Below, one piece after another: positions 1 to 11,000 of a stretch of DNA of 43,873 nucleotides. Below the pieces are notes generated by a model, which worked only from the letters and a program-made list of their open reading frames with translations, did no database searches and had not been told where the DNA came from. The stretch comes from Xylaria sp. FL1777 (lineage: Eukaryota > Ascomycota > Sordariomycetes > Xylariales > Xylariaceae). The number at the start of each line of letters is the position of its first letter. The stretch's first letter is position 1. A program made the translations under genes and the position numbers. The stretch spans positions 1 to 43,873 of the forward strand of contig MU400784.1 of the NCBI GenBank assembly GCA_022578965.1, given 5' to 3'.

Positions 1-439
1 CTAAGCAATAAATTAAAATTTAAAAAACTTAGCTTTTTTAAAATTAAAAAAGTTATTTTATTTATTAACTATAAACTATTATTACTAAAAAACATATAAA
101 TTTATGTTATTTTTTACATTTTTTTATTAAAACTAATACTTATTAAAACATTTATTAAAATATAACTAAAAATAAAAACAAATTAAAACATTTATAAAGT
201 TAAAAATATACTAAATTTTTGTTAAAATAACAACAATATTAAATATTTTATTAAATAAAAAAAATACTTATATATTAACAATATTTAAAAACTTAAAAAA
301 CACTTAAAAACTGCTAAAATAATTATAAACTAATTTTACTATTAATACTTTAATTAGCTAAAACTAAAAAAAAAAAATCAACTTTAAATAAAACGTTTAG
401 CGCGTTTTAATTAAACTTTAAAAAAACAATTAGTAATAG

Positions 440-724
440 CTATGCTACTTTAACATGCTATTTTTGTTTTTTAATTATATAGCGCTTTTTTGCTTTAATT
501 TATTTAAGCGTTTTTAAATTACTTAAACTATAAGCTATAGTAGTAGCTATTTTTTTTTGCTATAATTTTTTTTATTGCTTAAAACAACAAATTTTTGCAC
601 TTATTTTTTTATGCTTTTTTATTAGCAAGTTTAATTTATTTTTTAGCCTTTTGTGCTAAAAAATAAGCTACTATATTTGCTTTAAAAACAAACTTCTAGT
701 GTTGCAATTTGTTTGTTTAGCTAT
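440..724 (-). pseudogene. Antisense reading-frame remnant of Gypsy copy 4
   Basis: This is the counterpart of the frame at 7962-8246 in copy 1, read against the direction of the element's own gag-pol. The stop codon lies at the same place as in copy 1 (reverse complement of 440-442). The frame is strongly decayed, with many TAA/TAG codons where copy 1 has CAA, CAG or other sense codons. It is useful mainly as a third independent witness that this minus-to-element frame belongs to family A. Function is unknown. Confidence 0.5.
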
Positions 725-1007
725 AATATATTTAATATATTAATTAAAGTTAAATTTTAACATTAAATATTTTATGCTATAATAATTGTAGCAAAAACAT
801 AAAGCTATTTTAATTAATTTTAGTTTAATAAAAAAAAGCAAAGCAAAGTTTTGTTAAGCTTTTTGTTTAAAATGCAATAAGCAAAGTTTTTTAAAAACTT
901 TATTAAACATAATAAGCACAAAAAACAAAAAATAAAAAATAAAAAAAGAAAACTTATAAAAAAGAAAATATAAAATTATTAAAACAACAATTATAAAAAA
1001 AAAATAA

Positions 1008-1523
1008 TGTTATAAAATAAGTTAACTAAGCTAATTAAAAAGCTAAATATAAAAAAAGCATACATAAAAAAAGTTCTATTTATTAAAAAAATATATATTT
1101 AAACTACTATAAAGGTTTAATATATAAACTTAATAAACTTAAGCATTAAGTTTATTAAGCTTTAAATTTAACAAATTTAAGCGTTAAGTTTATTAAGCTT
1201 TAAACTTAAAACAATATAGTATTAAGTTTATTAAAAAAAGCAACGTTTATAAATTACTATTACTGTTTTTTTGTTTATATAATTATGCATTTTTTATATT
1301 TAATTACTTATTTAGTTTTTAGCTTTTTAGTTATTAATTTCTTATAACTACTAAGCATTAATATATTTATTATTTTTAAACCTTTAAAACTTTTATTAAT
1401 GCATAGTAGTAAAAATACCTTAAAAACCTCCTTAATGAACTACTATTAAGAATTTTATTATTACTTACAAATTAAAACCCTAAAGGCAAACCCGTTATAT
1501 TAATGTATAACAGGTTTATTACA
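1008..1523 (+). repeat. 3' LTR of Gypsy copy 4 (family A)
   Basis: A 516-bp LTR starting TGTTATAAAAT and ending GGTTTATTACA, the same length as both LTRs of copy 1. Its U3 part (about 1130-1230) holds AAGTTTATTAAGCTTTAAA-type tandem repeats. The R-U5 part is the half shared with family B. The terminal TG..CA is kept. Confidence 0.92.
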
Positions 1524-3729
1524 CTTAAATTAATTATAAAAAAAACATTATATTATAAACTGTTTTAGTTATTATACAAAATATAATAACTTTATAGTTA
1601 TGTTTATTAAAACAATTAAAACATAATTAGTTTAACTTAATTGCTTAAATTTTTAATACTTCTTTATTATTAATAATAAATAATATAACAAAAGTTAATT
1701 AATACTACATAAATAGTTATAAAAATATATTTTTATTGTTTAATAAAATAATGCTATATAAGCTAAGTTAACTTTAAAACGCTTTATATATATTATTTTT
1801 AAGCTTAAATAAGCTACTTAAAAATATTTTATTAATTTATTTTATAACTTTTTGTTTAATTAAAAAATTACGTTTATAGCTATTAATAAGCGTTATATAG
1901 TTTATTAATAAAAAAATTTCTAAATTATATACTTTAATATATATTATATAAAAGCGTTAGTTTTATAAAATATATTATAGTTTAGCTATTAATACAAACT
2001 AGAAGAGAGACTTTATATTTATAAGGTTTAGCTATAGTAGTATCCCCACTTGTGGCTATAGTGGCTTAGCTAAATAGCTATGTAGGGCCTATGCTTAAGG
2101 CAATTGCGTAACAATTGCTTGCAGGGCCCTTTTCTTTTTAATTTATATCACACTATTTATGCTTAATTGCCTCATTACCTATAGTAAACCTTACTAGCTA
2201 TATTATTATATTAAGCTTAAACGCTTAAAAGTTTATATTGCTTAAAGCTAAATTTTAATAGCAAAATACTTGTTTAAAAAAACTATAATTTATTTATGCT
2301 TTAATTAATTAGCTTAATATATTTTTTGTTGTTTATTTTATAAAAAAAAATATTATTATAAAAAATTACTAGTAATTAAGTTTTTTAATTAACAAAATAT
2401 AACATAATATAGCATACTTAATCTTTAAAACTATTGTTTTTATAAATAGCAAAAAAAAGCTTATTATTACGCGCTATTTTTTAATAATATAGCTTTAAAA
2501 GTTAAAGTTTATTTTAATTAAAATAAAACGCTTTGTTTAAAAATATAATATAAATATATATTTTAATAACTAATAATAGTTATATAATAAGTTTATAAAG
2601 CTAGACTTTTTTTATTAAATTATACTTATTATTATAGCTTTTAAAATAAAAATAAATATTTATAACATAATGCATATTATTTAGTTTAGCTTTATTATTT
2701 TTAAAAACTTTTTAAACTTATTATAAAAGTTTAGCTAAGCTATTTAAAATAGTATAATATAAAAAATAGCATTTTTTTTTGCTTTTTATTAATATTTTAA
2801 TTTATTAAAAGCGCAAAAAGTTAAGCTTTTTAAACTAAAGCATAAAAAAAAGCTATTAAAAAATAATTAAAATAATTTATGCTTTATAATAAACATAAGT
2901 AATAATATATTAAAAAGCTTAATATTTAGTTATATATAGTTTATATTATTAAACTACTAATTAATTGCAACTAATAAGCTTAAAAATAAAAATAGTTTAA
3001 TAATTAACTTTAAATTAAAATAATTTAAGCTAATTAAGCTTACTAAATAAACTAAAGCTAAACTAAAGTTTAAAAATAAATTATAAGCTATTTAGCTAAG
3101 CATATATAAGTTTATAAATATAAAATGCTTTAAAAAATATGCTTTATAGTTTTTATAATAGTTAAATAATAAAAATATTAAAAAGCAAAAAAATATATAA
3201 TAAAAAATATATTATAACTTATATTATTATAACTTTAGCTAACTATTAAAGTTGCTACTAAAAATATATTAATAGTTTGCGCTTTAAAAAAGAACTATTT
3301 TTTGGTTTTTATAATAAAAGCTTTAAAAATTTTACGTAAAACATTTTATAAACTTATATTAACACTTAAACTTTACTATTAATAATATAACAAAATATTT
3401 TATACTAAAAAAGGTTTAATAATATATTATTGCTATATTTAATAAAGTAATTAATATAAATATTATATTTTTTTTAGTTTATAATATTATAAAAATATTT
3501 AAATAAAAAAAAAAAAAATATAGCTATGTTTTATATATTAAGCTTTTTATAATATACTAGTATACTTTTAATAAGCATACTAAACATTTTATAAATAAAG
3601 CATAAATTAAAAATACTACTAAAAATACATTTTGTTTAACTTTAAAATTAATATTAAAAATATAAATAAAGCAGCAATTAAATATTTATTAAACATTTAA
3701 TATATAGTTAAATTAGTTAGCTTTACGTT
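1524..3729. other. AT-rich stretch without recognised gene
   Basis: Heavily mutated DNA of about 86% A+T. I recognise no LTR, reverse transcriptase, transposase or terminal inverted repeat. Its one distinctive part is the GC-retaining double hairpin near 2027-2130. It may be the decayed host sequence, or an old element, into which copy 4 and the LINE inserted. Confidence 0.5.
2027..2130. repeat. GC-retaining double hairpin island
   Basis: Two adjacent inverted repeats lie in an island of about 190 bp (roughly 1995-2190) that has kept far more G and C than its surroundings. Hairpin 1: TTTAGCTA (2027-2034) pairs with TAGCTAAA (2067-2074), and CCAC-TT-GTGG forms an inner stem at 2046-2055. Hairpin 2: AGGGCC (2084-2089) pairs with GGCCCT (2125-2130), and GCAATTG-CGTAA-CAATTGC forms an inner stem at 2100-2118. 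The island could be a short late insertion (a MITE, SINE or LTR fragment) too small to trigger RIP, or a structured RNA gene. The sequence alone does not decide. Confidence 0.6.
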
Positions 3730-3855
3730 TAATAGTAGTTATAACTTTTGTTTTATTATTTTTAGTAAAACTAACTATAGTTATATTATTTTTAAGTGCT
3801 TTTTTTATATATATAAATATATTATTAACTATAAACCTTTTTTGAATTTTTTACA
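3730..3855 (-). pseudogene. Unrecognised coding scrap
   Basis: The minus strand reads open for about 40 codons, which is unusual where a stop is expected roughly every ten codons. The frame contains readable stretches such as IQKRFIVNNIFIYIKKALK. I do not recognise the family. It lies just outside the LINE 5' end, and the next minus-strand remnant lies just outside the LINE 3' end (16840-17560). The two could therefore be parts of one gene split by the LINE; this is inference from position and strand only. Confidence 0.3.
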
Positions 3856-4099
3856 CTTAATTATAACTTTGTAAGTTTAAGCTTAATTATTAAATAATTA
3901 AGATTGCTAGAATTAACGTAGCAACTTTTATTTATTAAATAGGTTACATTTTATTTGCGGAGTGCAAATATAACAAAAAACGGAAAAATAGTATTAAATA
4001 ACTTATTTGTTAAAAATGCAACTAATATGCTATTAAAACTTATTAGCAATATAACTATAAAGCAGCAGCGTTTTAATAAAAAACGTAAAGCTAATAGAC

Positions 4100-5300
4100 T
4101 TTTTAGTGTATAAAAAATAGTTAACAGAATTATAAAACTAGTATTATAGCTACTAATAAAAGAAAAAATAACAAAAAAAATCTTTCTTTAAAAGAACATA
4201 AAAAAAGCGCAAATAGCGCATACGTTAAAAAAGGCCTAAAAAAGCTAATAAAGCATAAACCTTAATAATAAAAATAACTTTAATATATTTATAACTTGCT
4301 ATAACTTAAATGCTGCTATAAAAGCTAACTAAAAAAGCGTTAAAAATACTGTTTAAAAGCTTTTTTAATAAATTTCGTTAAACATAAATACACTAAAATC
4401 TTAGGTATAAGTTATAGCTTTATAGCTAGCTTGCAATAATAAAACAATACTATTTAAGCAAAACAAAAAAGTATTAATTAAGGTTAAAAAATAAGCTAAT
4501 AATTTTAAAAATAAAATACTAGCTAATATTATTAAAGCAGTAAATATAGCGCTTATAAATAATAATATAATTGCTACTAAAAAGCTATAGAGCAAAAATA
4601 TAATAATTACTTTTAAAAAAGTAGTGCTTTAAAAAGCTAAAAAAAAAAAATAAATTATAAAAGCCTTTAAAAAAAGGTTAAAAGTATAACAAAAAAAAGC
4701 AGCGCTAATAATAAAAAGCGTTTTAATAAAACAAGTTAAAGCAATATATTTAAATAAAGATTTATTATAGCTATTATGTAATAAATACTTTAAAGTTATA
4801 AAGTATAAAAAAATGCTATTTAAAAATACAAAAGCTAAATTTGCATTAATATTATTATATATAAGCAGCGTTATAATAGCTAAAATAATATATAAAAACA
4901 GCTTTTTATAAAAAGCTTAGCTATTTAATTGTAAATTTTTTGCTATAAAGCTTAAAGTTATATAGTGCTTTAACTGCTATAAATATAGTTATATAGCTAA
5001 ATATTGCTATAAAAACTTAAAGTATAGCTATTATTTAGCTTTAAAGCACTAAAAAAATAAAAAAAGCTACTTAATAAAAACGTAAAAAGCAAAGCAAAAA
5101 TATATAAATTGCAAAAAAGCACATATAACATAAAATAAAGCTTGCTAAAAAAAAGTTAAACAAAAAAACAAAGCAAAAGCAGCATATATATTATAACTTA
5201 AAAGCTTTTAAATTATTAAAAAAGCAGTAATAATAAGCAAAAAAATAAATAAAAATAGCTTAAAAATGTTAATAGCATTAATATTTGCAAAGCTAAATAA
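4100..5300 (+). pseudogene. LINE ORF1 (nucleic-acid-binding, zinc-knuckle protein) remnant
   Basis: ORF1 of this type of LINE encodes an RNA-binding protein that packages the transcript. The readable part is a pair of CCHC-like knuckles at 4966-5049: C-F-N-C-Y-K-Y-S-Y-I-A-K-Y-C, then K-Y-S-Y-Y-L-A-L-K-H. The spacing C-x2-C-x4-[H]-x4-C fits. The histidine is now Tyr (CAT to TAT), and the cysteines of the second knuckle are Tyr (TGT to TAT), exactly what C-to-T and G-to-A changes give. The borders of the frame are estimated; the start codon and most of the N-terminal part are unreadable. Confidence 0.6.
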
Positions 5301-5339
5301 AAAAAGATTACTAGCAAAAAAACAGCAAACTAGCAATAC

Positions 5340-7159
5340 AAACAAAAATTTATTTTTATTAACTTAATAATATATAATATTGCTTTTTAAAATATTATAA
5401 AATTTAAAAATAATATAGTATATATACTATAAAACAATAGCTTTAATTATATAGTAGTTTAAAAGCTAATAATTAATAAATATAGCAATATATATTATTT
5501 TAGTAATAATAACTACTAGGTTATTTAATTAAAAAATAAAGCTACGTTATATATAAATAAAAAAATTGCAATAAAAACGCTAGCAAAAAACGTTAATAAA
5601 AACTAAACAAAAGTTATAATAAGCAGCAATAATTTAGTAGTGTTTTTATAATTAATATATTTATTAAATTAAAAAAAAATAATTTAATGTAGTTTAATAT
5701 AAAAAATATATAAAGCAAGCAAGCTAAAAAAACGTTATATATTTATAAGCAATTTTAACTTTTATTACTTATTATAAAACTTAAAAAGCAAAAAAAGCTA
5801 AAAAGCAAATAAATTGCTTAAGTTTACTGCATAATAAAATTTTATACTAGCTATTTTTTAAAAAAAAGTAACTAAAACAAAGCATAAATAAAAAAGCTTA
5901 ATAATAAACTTAGTATAAATGTTTAGTAATTTAGCTATTACTTATTAAAAAAACTTAAAGTAGTTAAGTTTTAACTATAAAGCATTAAAAATTATAATTA
6001 ACTTAAAAGCAGCTTTGCAAAAATATTAAAAAAAAAACAAAAAAATAAAACTAGCTTAAATTAAACAAAAATAAAGCAGCTATAAAAACAAAAGCTATTA
6101 TTATAAAAACGTATATGCTATATATACTTAGCAAGCTAAATAATGCTTTTAACTTTTTAATTTAACAACTCGTAAAAATAGCAAATAAAACAACGCTTAA
6201 AAAAACTATAAAAAAAGAATACTAAGCATTATTTTAGTAGTTCTTAAAAGTAGTTAAAATAGAAAAAAAAGCAAAACAAGCGTACTATAGGTTTTAAAGC
6301 AAAAAAACTAAAGCAGCATAGCAAGCTTTTAAAAAAAAAAAAAAGCTTTTAATAATAAAGTAAAAAAAGCACAAAAACGCAGCTAAAAATAAGCATTTGC
6401 AAAAATATTTAAAAATTTTAAATTATTATAAAGCTTAGCTAAATAAGCAAAGTTTTCTTATAAGCTAGCTTTAAAAATTACTGCGATTTTATTGCTAGAA
6501 CAAACAAAAAATAAACTGCTTTTTACTAATATTTTTTTAAAAAAAACAGCTTTATTAATAAAACGCTTTTTTTTTGCATTACTAATAAACCTGTTTAATA
6601 TACTTAAAAAAAACCTAACTTATAATAGCTACTAAAAGTTTATAATTAATATTAATACAAAAAAAAAAAACATAATATTATTAATATAAAAGTTAGCGCT
6701 ATAAAAAATACTAAAAAATAACTTATTATTTAATAGCTTTTTTAAAGCTTAAAAACTTGCTTTAATAAAAAAAATAGCAATATTATATATTGCTAGCTTT
6801 TTACTAAAGTATTATTTAATATGATTTAAGCAAGCAAAAGTAATAATTATATTTAAACCTAAGAAATTAAAAAAAATTAAAAAAATAGCTAAAAAGTAGC
6901 GTTTTATTACGCTTATTTATATAGTAAAAAAAGTGCTAAAAAAAAAGCTATATTACTACATAACAAAAGTAATTAAGCAAAAAAGTTTTCTGCTAAATAA
7001 TTAAATAAGTAATAAACAAAATAAATTAATAAACGTAGCTATTAAATTAATATTAAAAATAGTAAAAAAAACAATTAGCAAAAAAAGTATAGCATTTTTA
7101 CTATAGTTAAACATTATAAAAGCTTTTAATACTATTAATAAAAAAAAATAATATATATT
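5340..7159 (+). pseudogene. LINE ORF2, 5' part: endonuclease and start of reverse transcriptase
   Basis: ORF2 encodes an APE-type endonuclease followed by reverse transcriptase. Around 5442-5530 the frame reads FNYIVV-stop-KLIINKYSNIYYF, which matches the D-I-[IL]-A-[IV]-Q-E-P-W-I-N segment near the start of such endonucleases; the Q-E-P positions are hit by C-to-T and G-to-A changes. At 7110-7130 the same frame reads N-I-I-K-A-F-N, the D-x3-A-F-D motif A of the reverse transcriptase with both Asp codons turned to Asn. The Gypsy insertion follows about 30 bp downstream. The later RT part lies in another frame once the insertion is removed, so at least one indel occurred, possibly in the A-run at 7139-7148. 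Confidence 0.65.
7155..7159. repeat. Target-site duplication of Gypsy copy 1, left (ATATT)
   Basis: The 5 bp ATATT directly before the left LTR are repeated exactly at 14894-14898 after the right LTR. Five base pairs is the duplication usual for Ty3/Gypsy integrases. Confidence 0.9.
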
Positions 7160-7675
7160 TGTAACGGACCTGTTATATATTAATATAACGGGTTTGCTCT
7201 TAAGGTTTTAATTTGCAGGTAACAATAAGATCCTTAACAGTAGTCCGTTAGAAAAGTTTTCAGGGTACTTTTATTATTATGTATTAATAGAGGTCTTAAA
7301 GAATTAAAAATAATAAATGTATTAGTGCTTAGCAGTTATAAAAAATTAATAGCTAAAGAGCTAAAAACTAAGTAAGTAATTAAATATAAGAAATGCATAA
7401 TTATATAAACAAAAAAAACAGTAGTAGTAATTTATAAATGTTACTTTTTTTAATAGACTTAATGCTATATTGTTTTAAGTTTAAAGCTTAATAGACTTAA
7501 CGCTTAAGTTTATTAAGTTTAAAGCTTAATAAACTTAATGCTTAAGTTTATTAAGTTTATGCATTAAACCCTTATAGTAGTTTAAATATATATTCTTTTA
7601 ACAAATAAGACTTTTTTTACGTATGCTTTTTTTATACTTGGCTTTTAACTAGCTTAGTTAACTCATTTCGTAACA
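7160..7675 (-). repeat. 3' LTR of Gypsy copy 1
   Basis: 516 bp; on the plus strand it runs TGTAACGGACC to TTTCGTAACA. Its left (outer) end is clearly less mutated than the equivalent end of the partner LTR, which reads TATAATAAACC. The part 7160-7415 is shared with family B; the rest is family A specific and contains 38-bp tandem repeats (7478-7560). In the sense of the element the specific part is U3 and the shared part R-U5. Confidence 0.95.
7478..7565. repeat. 38-bp tandem repeat in family A U3
   Basis: About 2.4 units of a 38-bp repeat. Successive AGTTTAAAGCTTAATA starts lie at 7478 and 7516, followed by a partial unit. The units are themselves rich in short palindromes (AAGCTT, TTAAGC). 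The same repeat is seen in the right LTR (about 14698-14780) and in copy 4. Repeats in U3 of LTR elements often act as enhancer-like elements; that role is inferred here. Confidence 0.75.
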
Positions 7676-7691
7676 TTATTTTTTTTCTTTT
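7676..7691 (-). promoter_or_regulatory. Polypurine tract of Gypsy copy 1
   Basis: On the minus strand the 16 bp directly before the 3' LTR read AAAAGAAAAAAAATAA. This is the usual place and composition of the primer for second-strand synthesis. Equivalent runs lie at 31594-31610, 36434-36450 and 990-1007 in the other copies. Confidence 0.65.
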
Positions 7692-7693
7692 AT

Positions 7694-7712
7694 AATTGTT
7701 GTTCTAACAATT
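7694..7712. repeat. Conserved inverted repeat next to the polypurine tract
   Basis: AATTGTT-GTTCT-AACAATT, a 7-bp stem with a 5-nt loop, sits just inside the polypurine tract. It is found at the matching place in family B copy 3 (36452-36470) and, with one or two transitions, in copy 2 (31612-31630) and copy 4 (about 975-993). Flanking sequence on both sides differs between the families. Confidence 0.65.
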
Positions 7713-7961
7713 CTGTATTTCCTTTTTTATAAGTTTTCTTCTTTTATTTTTTATTTTTTGTTTTTTGCGCTTATTATATTTAGTAAAGTTTTTAAGAAAT
7801 CTTGCTTGTTGCGTTTTAAACAAAAAGCTTAACAAAATCTTGCTTTGTTTTTTTTTATTAAACTAAAATCAATTAAAATAGCTTTATGTTTTTGCTACAA
7901 TTATTATAGCACAAAATATTTAATGTTAAAATTTAATTCTAATTAATATATTAAATGTATT

Positions 7962-8246
7962 GCAGCTAAACAAGCAAATTATAATGCTAAAAGTTTATTT
8001 TTAAAGCAAATATAACAGCTTACTTTTTAGCACAAAAAGCTAAAAAATAAATTAAACTTGCTAATAAAAAAGTATAAACAAATAAGTACAAAAATCTGCT
8101 GTTTTAAGCAACAAAAAAAACTATAGCAAAAAAAAATAGCTGCTGCTATAGCTTATAGTTTAAGTAGTTTAAAAAAGCTTAAGCAAGTTAAAGCAAAAAA
8201 GCGCTATATAGCTAAAAAACAAAAACAGCGCATTAAAGCAGCATAA
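7962..8246 (+). pseudogene. Antisense reading-frame remnant in Gypsy copy 1
   Basis: A coding remnant on the strand opposite to gag-pol, between pol and the 3' LTR. It reads from about GCA 7962 to TAA 8244-8246 with only three internal stops in 94 codons, against an expected rate of about one in ten. The C-terminal half reads like an amphipathic, charged helix: KKLKQVKAKKRYIAKKQKQR then IKAA and stop. Reverting likely G-to-A changes would make it Glu-rich. The family B copies carry a related frame in the same place and strand, ending with a similar Lys/Gln/Ala-rich tail. Function unknown. The true start could lie further upstream, toward 7760. Confidence 0.6.
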
Positions 8247-8949
8247 TAATTACTAGTTGTTTTTTTAAAGTTTAATTAAAACGCGCTAAACACTTTATTT
8301 AAAATTAATTCCTTTTTTTTAGCTTTAGCTAATTAAAGTGCTAACAGTAAAACTAGTTTATACTTATTTTAGCAGTTCTTAAATGTTCTTTAAGTTTTTA
8401 AGTATTGTTAACATATAAATATTTTTTTTATTTAATAAAATACTTTAAGTTATTATTGTTTTAACGAAAATCCAGTACATTTTTAACTTTATAAGTGTTT
8501 TAATTTGTTTTTATTTCTAGTTATATTTTAATAAATATTTTAATAAGTGCTAATTTTAGTAAAAAAATATAAAAAATAAAGTAAATTTATATATTTTTTA
8601 GTAATAATAGTTTATAGTTAATAAGTAAAATAACTTTTTTAATTTTAAAAAAGCTAAGTTTTTTAAATTTTAATTTATTGCTTAGTTGTTTTGTTTTAAT
8701 TTAAAGAATATTAATGTTTACATTTTGTTTTTATTGTAGTAAATAAACTTTGTTTTTTTTTTTAAAGGTTAGTTTTTTAGTTTGTTTTTTGTTATAGTAT
8801 ATTAATATCTATTGTTATAAAAATTAAAAGCATAATTGCAGTTTAGCTTATAACGTTTTAATTTTTATTGCAATAGTTTTTGCTTAAAGTACTATAGTTA
8901 AAATAGCAAATACTTTTATTAATGTTTTTTTTTGTTTTTTAGTAGTTGC

Positions 8950-9700
8950 TTGCTATTTATAAACAGCTTTATATAAAAATATGTTTATATTTTTGTTTGT
9001 TAATATATTATATAAAATTTATACTATTAATAATAGTTTTACTTAATTGTTTTGTTAGTAGTTAATATAACTTTATAAATATTGTTTTAATATTTAGTTT
9101 AGTTTTTTTGTTTGTTTATTTGTTTATAAGTAGTAAGCAATTAAAAACTTTAATTTAATACTAATAAGTTTAAAAAAGCTAGTTTTAAACTTAAAAGTAA
9201 ACAATTTATTTTAGTTTAAAATAATTTTTTTTAGTAGTTTATGCTTATTTAAATATTAGCGTATAAAGGCATATATAAGTTGTTTAGCTATTATATTTTT
9301 TTTAAACAGTAAAAAATAAGCATACTTAGTAAGTTTATTAATAATAACTTATATTTTATTATATTGTACTTTTGTAACTAAATTAGTTAATAAAAGTAGT
9401 ACTATAATAAAATCTTAAGCAATAGTGTGCTATGCTTGTTTAAGTATTTATATAAGTTATAGCAGTTTATAAAGCTTATATTAAGCTGCTTTAGCTTTAT
9501 TACAAATATTGCACTTTTTTATAATAAATTTAACTATGTTTTATAGTTCTAAAAAATCGTACTTTTTTTGTAGTTATTAAACTATTTTTGTTGCTTTTTA
9601 ATATTTATATAATAAGTATTCATAGAATTTTTTAATAAACTTGTTTTGTAAAAATTCTAGTAAATAAACTTTATATTTATATATTAGCTTATTATTTTTT
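8950..9700 (-). pseudogene. Gypsy integrase domain remnant, copy 1
   Basis: Minus-strand translation gives a clear Gypsy integrase. The zinc-binding part reads L-Q-K-K-Y-D-F, then K-K-C-N-I-C-N-K-A-K with the C-x2-C pair at 9502-9513. The first catalytic Asp is kept (codon at 9412-9414, in H-T-I-A-stop-D-F-I). The end of the core reads F-L-I-A-Y-Y-L-stop-T-N-K-Q-T-K-K-L-N, matching the usual A-Y-H-P-Q-T-D-G-Q-T-E-R-x-N. Here the catalytic Glu is a Lys codon AAA (9106-9108) and the His is Tyr. All changes fit C-to-T or G-to-A. Confidence 0.92.
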
Positions 9701-10399
9701 GATTTTTTGTGTTTTTATAGTTATACTAACTCTTTTAAGTTATAAGCTTATTATAGCTATATATCCGTAAAGTTTTTAAATATAACTTTAACTTTTAAGC
9801 TTTTATTTTTTTAAAAATATAGTATTTAAATGTTTTTTTTTAGAACTTTAAATTTTTTTTAACTTTGTTAACTAAGTATGTTTGCTTAAATGTTTTTTTT
9901 TTTTTTAATGTAATATATCTTAAAATTAAATTTAAAAAAGAAAACTATCTAATTTTTATGTTATTTAATAATCTTTTGCGTAGTTATAAATTTTGTTAAG
10001 TTTTAATAATTTAAATAAATTTTAATTAGCTTTATAGTTCTTATAAAAAACGGTTTTTACTTTTTAAGTGCTATAATAATTACAAGTAGTTTTTTGTTAT
10101 ATATAAGGTATTATAATGCTACGTTTTATAATGCTTTAAAGTAATAAGCTACTAAGTGCTATTTTTTGTTATTTTTTAGTTGTTTTAAAACTTCTGCAAT
10201 TATACTATTTAAAGCATCTGTTTTTAGCTTTTTCTTTTTCTATAGATTAAGTAGTTTAACTATAAGGTTAAAAGTAATTTTTAGTTTTAGTTTTTTAAAA
10301 GCTTTTTAAGCTTCCTTTAAAATTAAAAAGAACTTTTCTTTGTATTTTTTTTTTGTATACTTTATAAAGTAAAATGCTATTTTTCTAAAGTTTTAAATT

Positions 10400-11000
10400 A
10401 ACATTTAAACATAGTTTAAAAATTCTAATGCTTGTTATATGTTTATAATAATAGCTAAGTTAAATATTTTCTAGTTTTATATTATGTTAATTTTTAACTA
10501 TTAAATCTATATTTGTTCTAAAGTAATCGTAAATCTTAAAAAGTCGATTTTTTGTATATGCTATATATACTTTTTTGTGTTAAATTATAATTCCGCTTAT
10601 TTAAGTGTTTTTAATACTTAAGTTACGTGTTTTTTATGTTTTTTTAATGTTTTAAAGTAAATTAGAATATTATTTAAGTAAATAAACATAAACTTGTTTA
10701 AAAACTTCCGTAAAATCGTTATTATTATATATTAAAAGCTAACTAATATGTTTTATAGTTTTTATAGCATAACTATATACTTATATAGTTTATATACTGT
10801 TTGTATAGCAGTTTTTTATTTTTTTCCTTTAATTATTTTAATAGCATAATATTTATTTAAAATATTAACTGCTATAAACTATTTTGCTTAGCTAATGTTT
10901 TTTTTTATAGTTACTAGCAAAGTAAAGAAGTATTTATTTATAATAATAATTACGTTTAATAGTTAATAATTAACTATTATTTGCTATACTGGTTTTTTTT
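10400..11000 (-). pseudogene. Gypsy reverse transcriptase domain remnant, copy 1
   Basis: Minus-strand reading gives F-M-F-I-Y-L-N-N-I-L-I-Y-F, with the Y-L-D-D catalytic box at 10669-10680. Both Asp codons have become AAT (Asn). It is followed by K-T-L-K-K-H-K-K-H-V, then V-L-K-T-L-K, and a few residues on by a K-K-Y segment and I-D-F-L-R-F-T-I-T. This matches the typical Gypsy order Y-[LV]-D-D-I-L-I-[YF]-S, then E-H-x2-H-[LV]-x2-V-[LF]-x2-L, then F-L-G. RNase H should follow at about 10400-9750; I could not read its motifs. Confidence 0.92.

Larger units (their letters stand above)
1..1523 (+). mobile_element. Gypsy family A element, copy 4, 3' part only
   Basis: The stretch is the reverse complement of 7160-8683 of copy 1, so it is the 3' end of a second family A Ty3/Gypsy element, here in plus orientation. 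It holds the end of the pol region (about 1-340), the module with the antisense reading frame, the polypurine tract and the 3' LTR. The 5' part lies beyond the left edge, so its target-site duplication cannot be checked; the 5 bp after the LTR are cttaa. Differences from copy 1 are almost all C/T and G/A transitions. Together with copy 1 it forms a 1.5-kb inverted repeat around 1524-7159. Identification rests on the homology to copy 1, whose reverse transcriptase and integrase motifs are readable. Confidence 0.9.

Noticed and set aside
2061..2120. tRNA-like A box (TGGCTTAGCTAAA) in the GC island
   Set aside because: No matching B box or cloverleaf could be drawn downstream; the symmetric hairpins explain the sequence better.
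4401..4595. Minus-strand ORF of 64 codons
   Set aside because: Antisense to the LINE ORF1 region; hydrophobic only because of the A-rich opposite strand.
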